From NCBI RefSeq assembly GCF_000184685.1, contig NC_014830.1:2790001-2854000 (forward strand): 64,000 bases of DNA. Direction: 5' to 3'. The position numbers and the translations under genes are program-made. Origin of the DNA: Intrasporangium calvum DSM 43043 (lineage in GTDB: Bacteria > Actinomycetota > Actinomycetes > Actinomycetales > Dermatophilaceae). Below the pieces are notes generated by a model that worked only from the letters and a program-made list of their open reading frames with translations, made no database searches and was not told the DNA's origin. Below are positions 6,947 to 17,711 of the stretch, one piece after another; the first letter of the stretch is position 1, and every line of letters begins with the position of its first letter.

Positions 6947-8415
6947 CGCCACCGCCGGCCACGCCGGTCCCTGACCCGGGTCCGGGTCCACGGGGCGACC
7001 GCCGTGGCCAGCTCGGCGAACGACGCCCTCAGCCGGGAGTCCGGGGCGTGCTCGACCACCGAGCGGCCGGCGAGGAGGGCTGCGTCGACGGTCTGCGCGT
7101 CGTCGGGCACGAACGACACCCCCTCGAGGCCGGCGAAGCGCAGGAGTGACTCAGCGATCCGCTCCTCGGGCCGGGAGCCCACCGCGCTGCTCCGGACCCG
7201 GTTGACTATCGGGATCGGGGTGGGCGAGGGCACCGAGCCAAGCTCCTGCAATGCCCTGACGAAGCGTTGGAGTGCCACCGGATCGGCTCCCCCGACCGCC
7301 AAGAGGGAGTCCGCATGCGCCAGGGCCATCAGGGTCGCCTCGTTGCGGCGAGGTGCGGTGGTGTCGTAGCTGAGCTCCTCGTCGTCCTCGAGACAGAATC
7401 CGCAGTCGATGACCACGACCGCCGCGAGCTCGCGCGCGAGATCCAGGACCCGCTCGAGGGCGGCCGCCCGCAGCTCGGGCCATCGCTCCGCCTTGGGCAG
7501 CCCGGTGAGGACCCGGAGGCGCGGCGTCACCACGGGTGCGAGCCGAGCCAGCGCTGGCAGGTCCAGGGTGCCCTGGTCTGCTGCACGACAGGCGGCCGCG
7601 AGGCCCGGCGCCTCGTCCAGCAGGCCGAGCGCCTGGGCAATCGACCCCCCGTAGGTGTCCGCATCCACGAGGAGGACCTCCTGCCCGCGCGCGGCCAGCT
7701 CCACGGCCACGTTCACCGCGACCGTCGTGCGGCCCGGCGCGCCGGTGGGTCCCCAGACCGCGATGACGGTCGACCGACCCCCGGCACTGCCGTCCCCGGG
7801 CTCCGGGAGGGCCGGGCCGCCGACGGACCCGGAGACGGTCTCGGAGCCCCGCGGCTGCCAGCCCACCTCGAGCTCCCCCTCCCGAGCGGCCTCGATCCCG
7901 CGCGAGTGGGACGGCGACTGGGGTGCTGTCCTGTCCCCGACCGGCAGCGACGGCACTTCGGCCCGGGGCCCGAGGAGATCCTCGGGGATGTGGTCCGGAA
8001 TGACCACCTGGTGTTCGGAGCCGTGGCCACCCGACGGGCTTCCACTCGGTGGTGCGCCTGCGCGGTGCGGCCCCGGACAGGCAAGCGCGGTGCCGAAGGA
8101 CTCAGGGCCGGCGTCGACGGACAGGACGATCGGGACGTCCAGCTGGCGCAGCCGGCGCTCCGCCCCCTCGTCACCCGGAGGACAGAGCCCCACGACGCTC
8201 AGCCCGGCCCGGCTCAGGCGCCGTACCGTCGTCAGGTCGAGGCCACGAAGGTCCGCGCTGACCACCGCGCACTCGCCCAGCCCCGCCTCGGCGACCGCCA
8301 GGAGCTCCGAGACGTCCGCGCACCGTCGCGTCACCACGACCCCGGCCGCCGACTCCAACGTCGTTGCGACGACCGACTCCCATTCCGGGCTCAGCCCGGT
8401 GATCACGTCGGTCAC
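6907..8415 (-). CDS. CpaE-like MinD/ParA-family ATPase
   Basis: A 502-residue protein. The N-terminus resembles a receiver-like domain (VVSADLRGLD and GLSVVGLCPPG in the first 80 residues). A proline-rich linker (about 115-215) follows, then a P-loop ATPase of the MinD/ParA class with the deviant Walker A WGPTGAPGRTT at 222-231, LLVDADTYGGS and VVVIDCGF. This architecture is that of CpaE/TadZ, which positions pilus machinery. The gene begins with GTG 8415, overlapping the stop of the SAF-domain gene (GTGA), so the two are coupled. No CpaF, TadB/C or pilin gene is in the window, so a pilus role is uncertain. Confidence 0.78.
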   Translation of the reverse strand: MTDVITGLSPEWESVVATTLESAAGVVVTRRCADVSELLAVAEAGLGECAVVSADLRGLDLTTVRRLSRAGLSVVGLCPPGDEGAERRLRQLDVPIVLSVDAGPESFGTALACPGPHRAGAPPSGSPSGGHGSEHQVVIPDHIPEDLLGPRAEVPSLPVGDRTAPQSPSHSRGIEAAREGELEVGWQPRGSETVSGSVGGPALPEPGDGSAGGRSTVIAVWGPTGAPGRTTVAVNVAVELAARGQEVLLVDADTYGGSIAQALGLLDEAPGLAAACRAADQGTLDLPALARLAPVVTPRLRVLTGLPKAERWPELRAAALERVLDLARELAAVVVIDCGFCLEDDEELSYDTTAPRRNEATLMALAHADSLLAVGGADPVALQRFVRALQELGSVPSPTPIPIVNRVRSSAVGSRPEERIAESLLRFAGLEGVSFVPDDAQTVDAALLAGRSVVEHAPDSRLRASFAELATAVAPWTRTRVRDRRGRRWRQGAKRMVSPANV

Positions 8416-9086
8416 GCGCCGCCCCCGCTGGTGCCGGCAGGTCCGCCGGAGACCGGCACCACCGTGATCTTCGCGTCGTGGTCGACCGCCTCGACCACCG
8501 CCTTCACCTGGCCAGTTGGCACGTAAAGCTGAACCGACGTCCGCGCCGCCGCACCGAAACCTCCCTCGCTCGCCACGATCTCGACCACTGCGGCCGCCTC
8601 GAGCAGGAGCTCGGTACCCGAATCTTCGTCCTCAGCCCCGGCGCCGTGGGCGTCCGGCGTGACGTACACGTCGACCCGCTGTCCGCGGTCGAGACCGACC
8701 GTGGCAGTCGCGTCCGTGCGCACGGTGACCCGCTGGACGTCCACCTCGCCGGGGTCACTGAGCGCCGAGGACGGGACGAGCTCCCCCGCCCTGAGGTCAC
8801 GAGTGAGAGCCTTGCCGACCGGCACCGGGAAATCGGCTCGGAGGTAGCCCCCCATTCCGTCTGAGAGTGCGACGTCGACCCTGCGAAACGTCGCCCCCGT
8901 CACCCGGTCACCGGCGACGAGGTCATCCACGGCGACGAAGTACGGCGTTCGCTCGTCGGCACTGGCAACGAGCCTGGCACCGAGTGTCGCCGACACCAGC
9001 ACGAGAATGATGCCCACCATCAGTCGACTGTCTCGCCACGAGGGCCTCTCGAGTCGTTTGGCGGTCGGTACGGCATGGACGCTCAT
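8412..9086 (-). CDS. SAF-domain (CpaB/RcpC-like) membrane-anchored protein
   Basis: A 224-residue protein with one N-terminal membrane anchor (SRLMVGIILVLVSATLGARL) followed by a SAF domain: PYFVAVDDLVAGDRVTGATF, GKALTRDLRAGELV, then a C-terminal region LDRGQRVDVYV, VQLYVPTGQVKAVVEAV. This is the layout of CpaB/RcpC pilus-assembly proteins and of related flagellar P-ring chaperones. ATG 9086 follows a purine-rich AGGGGG; an upstream ATG at 9128 is possible but less likely. It is translationally coupled to the CpaE-like gene. The two may form a non-pilus envelope module. Confidence 0.72.
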   Translation of the reverse strand: MSVHAVPTAKRLERPSWRDSRLMVGIILVLVSATLGARLVASADERTPYFVAVDDLVAGDRVTGATFRRVDVALSDGMGGYLRADFPVPVGKALTRDLRAGELVPSSALSDPGEVDVQRVTVRTDATATVGLDRGQRVDVYVTPDAHGAGAEDEDSGTELLLEAAAVVEIVASEGGFGAAARTSVQLYVPTGQVKAVVEAVDHDAKITVVPVSGGPAGTSGGGA

Positions 9087-9421
9087 CGGTCGGACAACCC
9101 CCTGGTGGGCATGGTGGAGCTCGGACATGGCGCGGCCCCTGCACGGGCCACCGCCTCGAACCGCTTCCGGGCACCAGGCGGCAGGGTGTGCAGTCCCTTG
9201 GCAGGCTCGGCAGCAGGACGCGCCACGCACATCCTGCCCCATTCGGTGGGAAACCACCGCCCCAGGGGGTTAACTGTGGAAAACTAAACCAGATTCAACC
9301 ATCAGGGACTATGACCGAGCCGCCCGGCACGGCGAAAGTGCACCTGACGCCGCTTGGGGTATGAGTTGCTCAAAGACGCGCATCACCCGTCGCTCGGCGG
9401 CAACGAAGTGAAGGAGCAATC

Positions 9422-9649
9422 GTGGCCCAAAGGTTCCTCCAGCTGGCCGAGGTGTCCGAGATCCTCAACATCTCGTCTGCCCAGGCCTACGCCCTCGTGC
9501 GCTCCGGCGAGCTCCCCGCGATCAAAGTGGGCGGTCGAGGTCAGTGGCGGGTGGAGGTCACCGAGCTGGAGACCTACATCCAGCGGATGTACGCCGAGAC
9601 TCGATCGTTCGTGCAGGCCCATCCGTTCGGCGGGGCCGGCGAGGAGTGA
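9422..9649 (+). CDS. Small excisionase-like helix-turn-helix DNA-binding protein
   Basis: A 75-residue protein of the MerR/excisionase HTH_17 class: LQLAEVSEILNISSAQAYALVRSG, LPAIKVGGRGQWRVEVTELETYIQ. The GTG at 9422 is preceded by AAGGAG at ideal spacing. Despite the family name it is not next to an integrase or any phage gene. The size and fold resemble the BldC group of actinobacterial developmental regulators, but it is not clearly BldC. It is transcribed divergently from the SAF/CpaE pair and may regulate neighbours; that is inference. Confidence 0.8.
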   Translation: MAQRFLQLAEVSEILNISSAQAYALVRSGELPAIKVGGRGQWRVEVTELETYIQRMYAETRSFVQAHPFGGAGEE

Positions 9650-9670
9650 CCCGCGCGAGAGGTACGCCGC

Positions 9671-10228
9671 TCAGGGGTGGCGGAGGCAGCTGAGCGCCGC
9701 GAAGGGCAGGACGTGCGCCCGGACGACGTGCCTGCTCCGGCGCGGCTGGTCGAGCGGGTGTTCTGCCAGGTCCACGTGGTCGGCGCCGACGGCGTCGATC
9801 GTCCCGGTCACCGTCCACCCGTCCACCGCGGTGACCTCCAGCGGCACGCGCCCCCGGCTCAGCCCGCGGAGTGCGGCGGCGAGGGTGAACCGCCTGGCCA
9901 CCAACGTGGGCTCCTGAGCACCGCCGACGAGACCGACCACGCCCCTGACCGCCGGGAGCGGGACGAGCAGGGAATGTCGTCGGCTCTCGGCGAGGAGCAG
10001 CCAGTCGGGCCCGACGTCAACGAGCACCCCCGCGACCGCGCCGCCTGGCGCGGCGCCTGCCACACGGAGTGAGATCTCCGGTCCACCCACGTTGGCGAGA
10101 AGGCGCGCGTGCAAGCCGACCTGGGCGCGTTCGCGCCGCGTGCGGTCAGCGACCTCGACATCCCGCTCGAGCGCAGCCTCGGCCGAGTGGCGAGCCTCCA
10201 GGTCCGCGAAGAGTCGCTCCCAACGCAC
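9671..10228 (-). CDS. Conserved actinobacterial protein of unknown function
   Basis: A 185-residue soluble protein. The N-terminal third is helical and charged (VRWERLFADLEARHSAEAALERDVEVADRTRRERAQ), and the rest looks beta-rich with alternating hydrophobic residues (VAGVLVDVGPDWLLLAE, SLLVPLPAVRGVVGL, VTGTIDAVGADHVDLAE), reminiscent of an Sm/LSm-like or small barrel fold. I do not know a function. The GTG at 10228 has a strong GGAGG seven bases upstream, which settles the start. Its stop is 22 bp from the stop of the convergent HTH gene. Confidence 0.65.
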   Translation of the reverse strand: MRWERLFADLEARHSAEAALERDVEVADRTRRERAQVGLHARLLANVGGPEISLRVAGAAPGGAVAGVLVDVGPDWLLLAESRRHSLLVPLPAVRGVVGLVGGAQEPTLVARRFTLAAALRGLSRGRVPLEVTAVDGWTVTGTIDAVGADHVDLAEHPLDQPRRSRHVVRAHVLPFAALSCLRHP

Positions 10229-10338
10229 TTTGCCCTCCCCCACACCGTCAACTCCTCCCCTCAGGGTAGTCGCGGGGTATCCACAGCTTGGAGTATCTGT
10301 CGTTGTCAAATGGCATCAAACACTCTTGAATAGCTGTC

Positions 10339-11247
10339 ATGAGACGTTCAGGGGAACATCCACACGCCGCGCTGGCCGGCGCCAGACCGATCAGAGCAGG
10401 TGCGCTGAGCTGTGGCGCTGGGACCGCAGCCTGGGCGCTGACCTGCCTGGCCCTGCAGGACTGGCCGGTGGCCGGCAGCCACGGCCCCCCGACCACGGAC
10501 GAGGTCCTTGGGGCGGGTCTCCTCTGGGGAGCCGTGGCCCTCTGCGGGTGGCTGGGAATCACCTTCGCGATCCTCGCGCTCAGTGCCGCGCCAGGGGCGC
10601 TCGGGCGGACCTTCTGCCGCATCGCCGACTCGCTGACTCCGCATTGTGCGCGGCAAGCCCTCGCACTGGCGCTGGGCGCATCAGTGGGCACGGTGGCACT
10701 GCCTGCGCCGGCGGCCATCGCCGCGACCACCGCCGCGACCACTGCCGGGCCCACCGCCGCAGGCCCCGCAACGAGCCTCTCCACCAGCACTTCCGGGAGC
10801 CCTTCCACGGGCACCTCAGGCAGTGCTGCCGACAGCAGTTCCGGCGCTGCCTCCGCGCTCGCCCCAGCGGCAGCGGGGAGCGGCGTGCCCGGTCCGGGCT
10901 TCGCGCCGAGCCATCCGGCCCACGGCGCCGTGAGCCGCACCACTCCGGCCCCCGCCCCGGGGTGGGTCCCGGACCGTCCGGCGCGGGTGACTTCTCCAGG
11001 ACCCGGATCGCTTCTCGGAGGGACACTTCGACCGGCCGGCTCGACGATCGACACGGTCACCGTTCGCCGCGGCGACACGCTGTGGTCTATCGCAGCGCGG
11101 CACCTCGGCTCCGGGGCCAGTGACAGCGAGGTTGCGGCGGAATGGCCACTGTGGTTCGCGGCGAACCGGGGGGTCATCGGCGACGACCCTGACGTCGTGC
11201 TCCCGGGGCAGCTCCTCCGTGCCCCGACGGCGGAGGTGGCACCGTGA
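10339..11247 (+). CDS. LysM-domain membrane-anchored protein
   Basis: A 302-residue protein. The N-terminus has hydrophobic segments (GAALSCGAG..., GLLWGAVALCGWLGITFAILAL), then a low-complexity Ala/Thr/Ser/Gly/Pro linker (about 115-220), and ends with a LysM-like domain (VTVRRGDTLWSIAARHLG ... VAAEWPLWFAANRGVIGDDPDVVLPGQLLRAP). LysM domains bind peptidoglycan, so the protein probably tethers membrane to wall. It overlaps the next gene by four bases (GTGA). The pairing of a LysM protein with an Rv3235-like protein upstream of secA is common in actinobacteria. Confidence 0.8.
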   Translation: MRRSGEHPHAALAGARPIRAGALSCGAGTAAWALTCLALQDWPVAGSHGPPTTDEVLGAGLLWGAVALCGWLGITFAILALSAAPGALGRTFCRIADSLTPHCARQALALALGASVGTVALPAPAAIAATTAATTAGPTAAGPATSLSTSTSGSPSTGTSGSAADSSSGAASALAPAAAGSGVPGPGFAPSHPAHGAVSRTTPAPAPGWVPDRPARVTSPGPGSLLGGTLRPAGSTIDTVTVRRGDTLWSIAARHLGSGASDSEVAAEWPLWFAANRGVIGDDPDVVLPGQLLRAPTAEVAP

Positions 11248-11786
11248 GGAAGCACCACCCGTCCACGGTGATCCCACCGCAGTCGTCGGGTTTCGCGGGG
11301 TTCAGCGTGCGACACATCCCTGACATGGCACCGCGCCGGATCAGCGCGGACGACGCCTGGGTGTACGAGGCGGCCCCGTACACCCAGGAAGCCCTGGCGC
11401 TCGACTTCTTCCCCGCCATGGAGGATGACTTCGCGCGGCAGCCGACCCGCTCGAGCGACCTCCCCGACCCCGAGCCGTTCGTCGCGAAGATCGCCCAGGC
11501 GGTCGTCGAGGTGATCTCCGGCCAGCGGCCCGCCACCCAGCTCATCCGGCATGCCAGTCCCACCGTGTACGCCCTCCTCGCGCGACGGGCCCTCGTGTCC
11601 ACCCGGCGCCTGACCGGCGGTGCCCGGCGCCCCGCCGTGGTCCGCCGGATCCGCCTCTGCGAGCCGGCCGACGGCGTCGTGGAAGCCTGCGCGGTCATCG
11701 TGTCCCACGGGCGCGTGCGCGCGCTGGCCTTCCGCCTGGAAGGCCTGGACGGACGATGGTTGATGACGCAGGTCGCCGTCGGCTGA
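11244..11786 (+). CDS. Rv3235-family protein
   Basis: A 180-residue soluble protein: a variable N-terminus, then FVAKIAQAVVEVISGQRPATQLIRHASPTVYALLARRALVSTRRL and a C-terminal VVRRIRLCEPADGVVEACAVIVSHGRVRALAFRLEGLDGRWLMTQV. This is the Rv3235 family pattern, whose structure resembles export-chaperone or NTF2-like proteins; the function is unknown. The GTG start at 11244 overlaps the LysM gene's TGA. The position next to secA matches Mycobacterium (Rv3235 near secA1, Rv3240c). A palindromic terminator follows at 11856-11881. Confidence 0.75.
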   Translation: MRKHHPSTVIPPQSSGFAGFSVRHIPDMAPRRISADDAWVYEAAPYTQEALALDFFPAMEDDFARQPTRSSDLPDPEPFVAKIAQAVVEVISGQRPATQLIRHASPTVYALLARRALVSTRRLTGGARRPAVVRRIRLCEPADGVVEACAVIVSHGRVRALAFRLEGLDGRWLMTQVAVG

Positions 11787-11855
11787 CCGGGATCCGCGCG
11801 AAGCATCCGATCGGGCGGGGGTCAACGAAGCATGAGCACGATGGGCAGACACGAA

Positions 11856-11881
11856 GGGCCCGACCACGCGTGGTCGGGCCC
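11856..11881. terminator. Bidirectional hairpin terminator between the Rv3235-like gene and secA
   Basis: A perfect 26-nt palindrome made of GGGCCCGACCACG and its reverse complement, lying between two convergent genes (stops at 11786 and 11919). There is no long T run on either side, which is usual for high-GC actinobacteria. Confidence 0.8.
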
Positions 11882-11918
11882 TCCGGAGGTGGGTTCGCGA
11901 GGCGGTCGCGCCGATCGC

Positions 11919-14750
<2,832 letters not shown>

Positions 14751-14922
14751 GGTGCGTACTCACTCCCGACTCAACGTCATGCCACCCGCCGATGCGGCGG
14801 GCACGATCACCCGTGTGCGTCACGGGACCTGCCTAGGCTAGTCGTAGCCCCTCCTTCCCGACCAACGGACCGCGGGCCGACGGGAGTTCCCGTCACTGCG
14901 CGGGCTCGTCCCAGAGCGCATC

Positions 14923-14938
14923 CGTATGCCGCTGGGCC
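14923..14938 (-). repeat. Dispersed 16-bp repeat, copy 2 (15/16)
   Basis: CGTATGCCGCTGGGCC on the plus strand, one mismatch from the reverse complement of the consensus. It sits between the stop of the YcaQ-like gene and the start of secA. Confidence 0.75.
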
Positions 14939-14942
14939 CGCT

Positions 14943-16151
14943 TCACGAGACCGTGCCCGTCACGACGTGGCGCAGGCCCAGCCACTCCGCCATCTGCTCG
15001 AGGTTGCGTTCCAGAGCGGGACGGGCCTCCGTCGAGGCGCCCGGTTCCCAGGTCACTGAATGGCAGCGGAGCAGGCCGGCGGCCCGGTCGGCCTTGAGGT
15101 CGCACCGGGCGACGAGGGAGTCGCCGTGCAGGAACGGCAGCACGTAGTAGCCGTGGACGCGCTGGTGTGCGGGAGTGTAGATCTCGAGCCGGAAGTGGAA
15201 GTCCCAGAGGTCGTGGACGCGATCCCGCTGCCAGACGAGCGAGTCGAACGGGCTGAGCAGGGCCTCCACGTGGACACGACGGGGGACCCGTGCGTCGGCG
15301 TGGAGCCAGGCCGGACGCCAGCCGGGCACCTCCACGGGGATCAGCTCGCCGTCGACCGTCAGCCGCGCGATCGCCTCCCGGGCGTCGGCCCGGGCGATCC
15401 GGAAGTAGTCGGCGAAGCAGCGCTCAGTGCCGACGCCGTGGGCGCGGGCCGCGATGCGAACGAGCTCGACGAACCGCTCTGGGTCGGCCTCGGGTCCGGG
15501 CCGGTCGAGCCAGGCGTCGCGCTGGGAGGGGGGAGCTGTCGCGGTGAGGGCTGCGTAGCGGCGCTCGAACTGCGATGTGCGCCCGGCGGAGCTGATCCGG
15601 CCCGCCCAGAAGAGGTACTCGAGCGCCTGCTTCACCTCTGACCAGTTCCAACCCCACTGGTCCTTTCCGCGCGGTTGGTCGTGCTCGAGGGCGCGCTCGA
15701 GAGCACGGGCCGTCAACGGCCCGCGTGCCTCGACCTCCGCCTGAACGAGGTCGACGAGCTCGGGTCGCTCGGCGAGGATCCGCCGCATCCCACCCCATGC
15801 GACCTCGGAGGCCCGGCGCATCCGGTGGTCGAGGAGGGGCCAGGTCCCTGGCGGGATGAGGCTCGCCTCGTGGGCCCAGTGCTCGACGAGGCGACGTGGG
15901 GCCCGGTCCCGGGCCCGGTCGACGAGAGCCCGGTCGTACGGCCCCAGCCGGGAGAAGAACGGGAGGTAATGACTCCGCGACAGGACGTTGACGCTGTCGA
16001 TCTGGACGACACCGACCCGGTCGACCACCCGCTGGACGTGGCGCATCGTCGCCCGGAAAGGAGGCGGGCGAGGGTCGAGGAAGCCCTGGGCCGCAATGGC
16101 GACGCGACGGGCCTGGGCACGGGTCAGCCGACGGGCGGAGCCGGGGGACAC
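14943..16151 (-). CDS. Winged-helix protein of the YcaQ (AlkX/AlkZ) DNA-glycosylase family
   Basis: A 402-residue protein of the HTH_42 superfamily. Its N-terminal part carries VGVVQIDSVNVLSRSHYLPFFSRLG, where the catalytic-loop motif is QID, matching the Q-hydrophobic-D form of E. coli YcaQ/AlkX rather than the Q-hydrophobic-Q form of AlkZ. Later blocks are LVEHWAHEASLIPP, WNWSEVKQALEYLFWAGRI, LLSPFDSLVWQRDRV and YTPAHQRVHGYYVLPFL. These enzymes unhook interstrand crosslinks or excise alkylated bases. GTG 16151 follows the response-regulator stop by 9 bp. The activity here is inferred from the motif. Confidence 0.8.
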   Translation of the reverse strand: MSPGSARRLTRAQARRVAIAAQGFLDPRPPPFRATMRHVQRVVDRVGVVQIDSVNVLSRSHYLPFFSRLGPYDRALVDRARDRAPRRLVEHWAHEASLIPPGTWPLLDHRMRRASEVAWGGMRRILAERPELVDLVQAEVEARGPLTARALERALEHDQPRGKDQWGWNWSEVKQALEYLFWAGRISSAGRTSQFERRYAALTATAPPSQRDAWLDRPGPEADPERFVELVRIAARAHGVGTERCFADYFRIARADAREAIARLTVDGELIPVEVPGWRPAWLHADARVPRRVHVEALLSPFDSLVWQRDRVHDLWDFHFRLEIYTPAHQRVHGYYVLPFLHGDSLVARCDLKADRAAGLLRCHSVTWEPGASTEARPALERNLEQMAEWLGLRHVVTGTVS

Positions 16152-16160
16152 GGCAGACCG

Positions 16161-16874
16161 TCACTCCCCCGGCTCGATGAGCCGCTTCCGGACGGCGTAC
16201 ATCGCCGCCTCCATGCGCGAGTGCATCTGCAGCTTGTCGAGGATGTTGCGGATGTGGTTGCGCACGGTGTTCTCCGAGATGAACAGCTCCCTCGCGATCT
16301 CACGGTTGAGCCTGCCTCGGGCGACCAGACGCAGGATCCCGAGCTCCCGCTCGGTGAGCCGGGGCAGCTCCAGCTCGGGAGTCGCTGCCGGCACCGTGCC
16401 CTCGTGGCGGCTCATCTGGGCGAACTCCTGGAGCAGCTTCGAGGCCATCATCGGTGAGATCAGCGACTGGCCGTGGAAGACCCCGCGGATCCCCGCCGCG
16501 ACCTCCTCAGGCGGCACGTCCTTGAGCAGGTAGCCGTTCGCCCCCGCGCGGACCGCCTCGAAGAGGTTCTCCTCGTCGTCCGAGCTGGTCAGCATGATGA
16601 TGCGCGCGGACGGGACCCGCTGCTTGATCACCCGACACGCCTCGATCCCACCGCGCTTCGGCATCCCGACGTCCATGACGATGACGTCCGGGAGGACCTC
16701 CTCGGCGACGTCGACGGCCTCGTTGCCGTCAGCGGCCTCGCCCACGATCTCGATGCCGTCCTCGGTGGCCAGCACCGTCTGAAGCCCTCGCCGGTAGAGG
16801 GCATGGTCGTCGACGATGAGCACTCGGATCACGTCGGGGGGTGTCACATCGGCGCCGGGGGTCACGTAGGTCAT
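16161..16874 (-). CDS. Orphan NarL/FixJ-family response regulator
   Basis: A 237-residue regulator. The receiver domain (about 16-135) has RVLIVDDHALYRRG, the phospho-acceptor Asp in VIVMDVGMPKRGG (residue 68) and the conserved Thr/Ser (LTSSDD) and Lys (YLLKD). The LuxR-type HTH near the C-terminus reads LTERELGILRLVARGRLNREIARELFISENTVRNHIRNILDKL. No histidine kinase is adjacent. The same orphan regulator sits between hpf and secA in Streptomyces. ATG 16874 was chosen; a downstream GTG would also keep the receiver intact. It is separated from hpf by a strong hairpin. Confidence 0.88.
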   Translation of the reverse strand: MTYVTPGADVTPPDVIRVLIVDDHALYRRGLQTVLATEDGIEIVGEAADGNEAVDVAEEVLPDVIVMDVGMPKRGGIEACRVIKQRVPSARIIMLTSSDDEENLFEAVRAGANGYLLKDVPPEEVAAGIRGVFHGQSLISPMMASKLLQEFAQMSRHEGTVPAATPELELPRLTERELGILRLVARGRLNREIARELFISENTVRNHIRNILDKLQMHSRMEAAMYAVRKRLIEPGE

Positions 16875-16916
16875 CTTGGCAGGCCGCACCGACGTTCCGG
16901 CCAGTCGTTCGACGGT

Positions 16917-16956
16917 CCGAGCAGGGCGCCCACCTCGCGGTGGGCGCCCTGCTCGG
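16917..16956 (-). terminator. Hairpin after hpf
   Basis: A perfect 18-bp stem (arms 16917-16934 and 16939-16956) with a TCGC loop, lying between the hpf stop (16968) and the response-regulator start (16874). No T tract follows, so it may attenuate rather than fully end transcription. Confidence 0.75.
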
Positions 16957-16967
16957 CAAGGGTGGAG

Positions 16968-17603
16968 TCAGCCGGTGGCGGCGACAGCCGGTGCGGTGGC
17001 CAGGTGGAGCACGCCGTAGCTCCACCCGCGACGCCGGTAGACCACGCTCGGCTGGTCCGTGTCGATGTCGTGGAAGAGGAAGAAGTCGTGGCCGACCAGC
17101 TCCATCTGGTTGACCGCGTCCTCGAGGGACATCGGAGCCGCGCTGTGGACCTTCTCGCGGACCTCGATCGGCGAGTTGCCGACGGCACCGAAGCGGTCGC
17201 TGTCGTCCGGGCCGGCCTCCTCGGCGCCGACGGCCAGAGCCTCGTCCCCGGTGTCGCTTCGGGCAGTGGCCTGCGCGACGGACTCTGGAACGCGCCGTCC
17301 CCGGCTCACGCGGCGCTTGTCGTTGACCCTGCGAAGTCTCTCCATCAGCTTGTCGACAGCCATGTCGAGCGAGGCGTACTTGTCATCGAGCGCGGCCTCA
17401 GCTCGAATCACGGGCCCCTTTGCGCGGCAGGTGATCTCGACGCGTTCCGAACCGCGACCTCGCGCGACTCGCTCGTGCGTCACCACCACATCCACTCGAT
17501 GCACCTTCGGGGCGAGCGATGGCACCTTGGCCAAACGCTCGTTGAGCAGCTGACGGAATCGGTCAGGGACCTGGACGTGGCGTCCAGTCACGACAATCTC
17601 CAC
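16968..17603 (-). CDS. hpf: Ribosome hibernation promoting factor, long form
   Basis: A 211-residue protein. The N-terminal ribosome-binding domain (EIVVTGRHVQVPDRFRQLLNERLAKV, DVVVTHERVARGRG, ITCRAKGPVIRAEAALDDKYASLDMAVDKLMERLRR) is followed by a linker and the C-terminal dimerisation domain (EKVHSAAPMSLEDAVNQMELVGHDFFLFHDIDTDQPSVVYRRRGWSYGVLHL). The long form makes 100S ribosome dimers in stationary phase or hypoxia. ATG 17603 has an upstream AAGGAGGA. The position between comF and secA matches Mycobacterium and Streptomyces. Confidence 0.95.
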   Translation of the reverse strand: MEIVVTGRHVQVPDRFRQLLNERLAKVPSLAPKVHRVDVVVTHERVARGRGSERVEITCRAKGPVIRAEAALDDKYASLDMAVDKLMERLRRVNDKRRVSRGRRVPESVAQATARSDTGDEALAVGAEEAGPDDSDRFGAVGNSPIEVREKVHSAAPMSLEDAVNQMELVGHDFFLFHDIDTDQPSVVYRRRGWSYGVLHLATAPAVAATG

Positions 17604-17711
17604 GGTTCCTCCTTGGTCGCGCTCAGGGCGCTCGGTGCTGTTGCTCAGGGGCCCGGGACAGGCCCACGTGTCACCTCGGCACCACCCCTTCCCTGGATCA
17701 GGCCCCCGAGG

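Noticed and set aside
9422-9649. Prophage or integrative element suggested by an excisionase-like protein
   Set aside because: No integrase, attachment repeat or phage gene is nearby; small HTH_17 proteins are common chromosomal regulators in actinobacteria.
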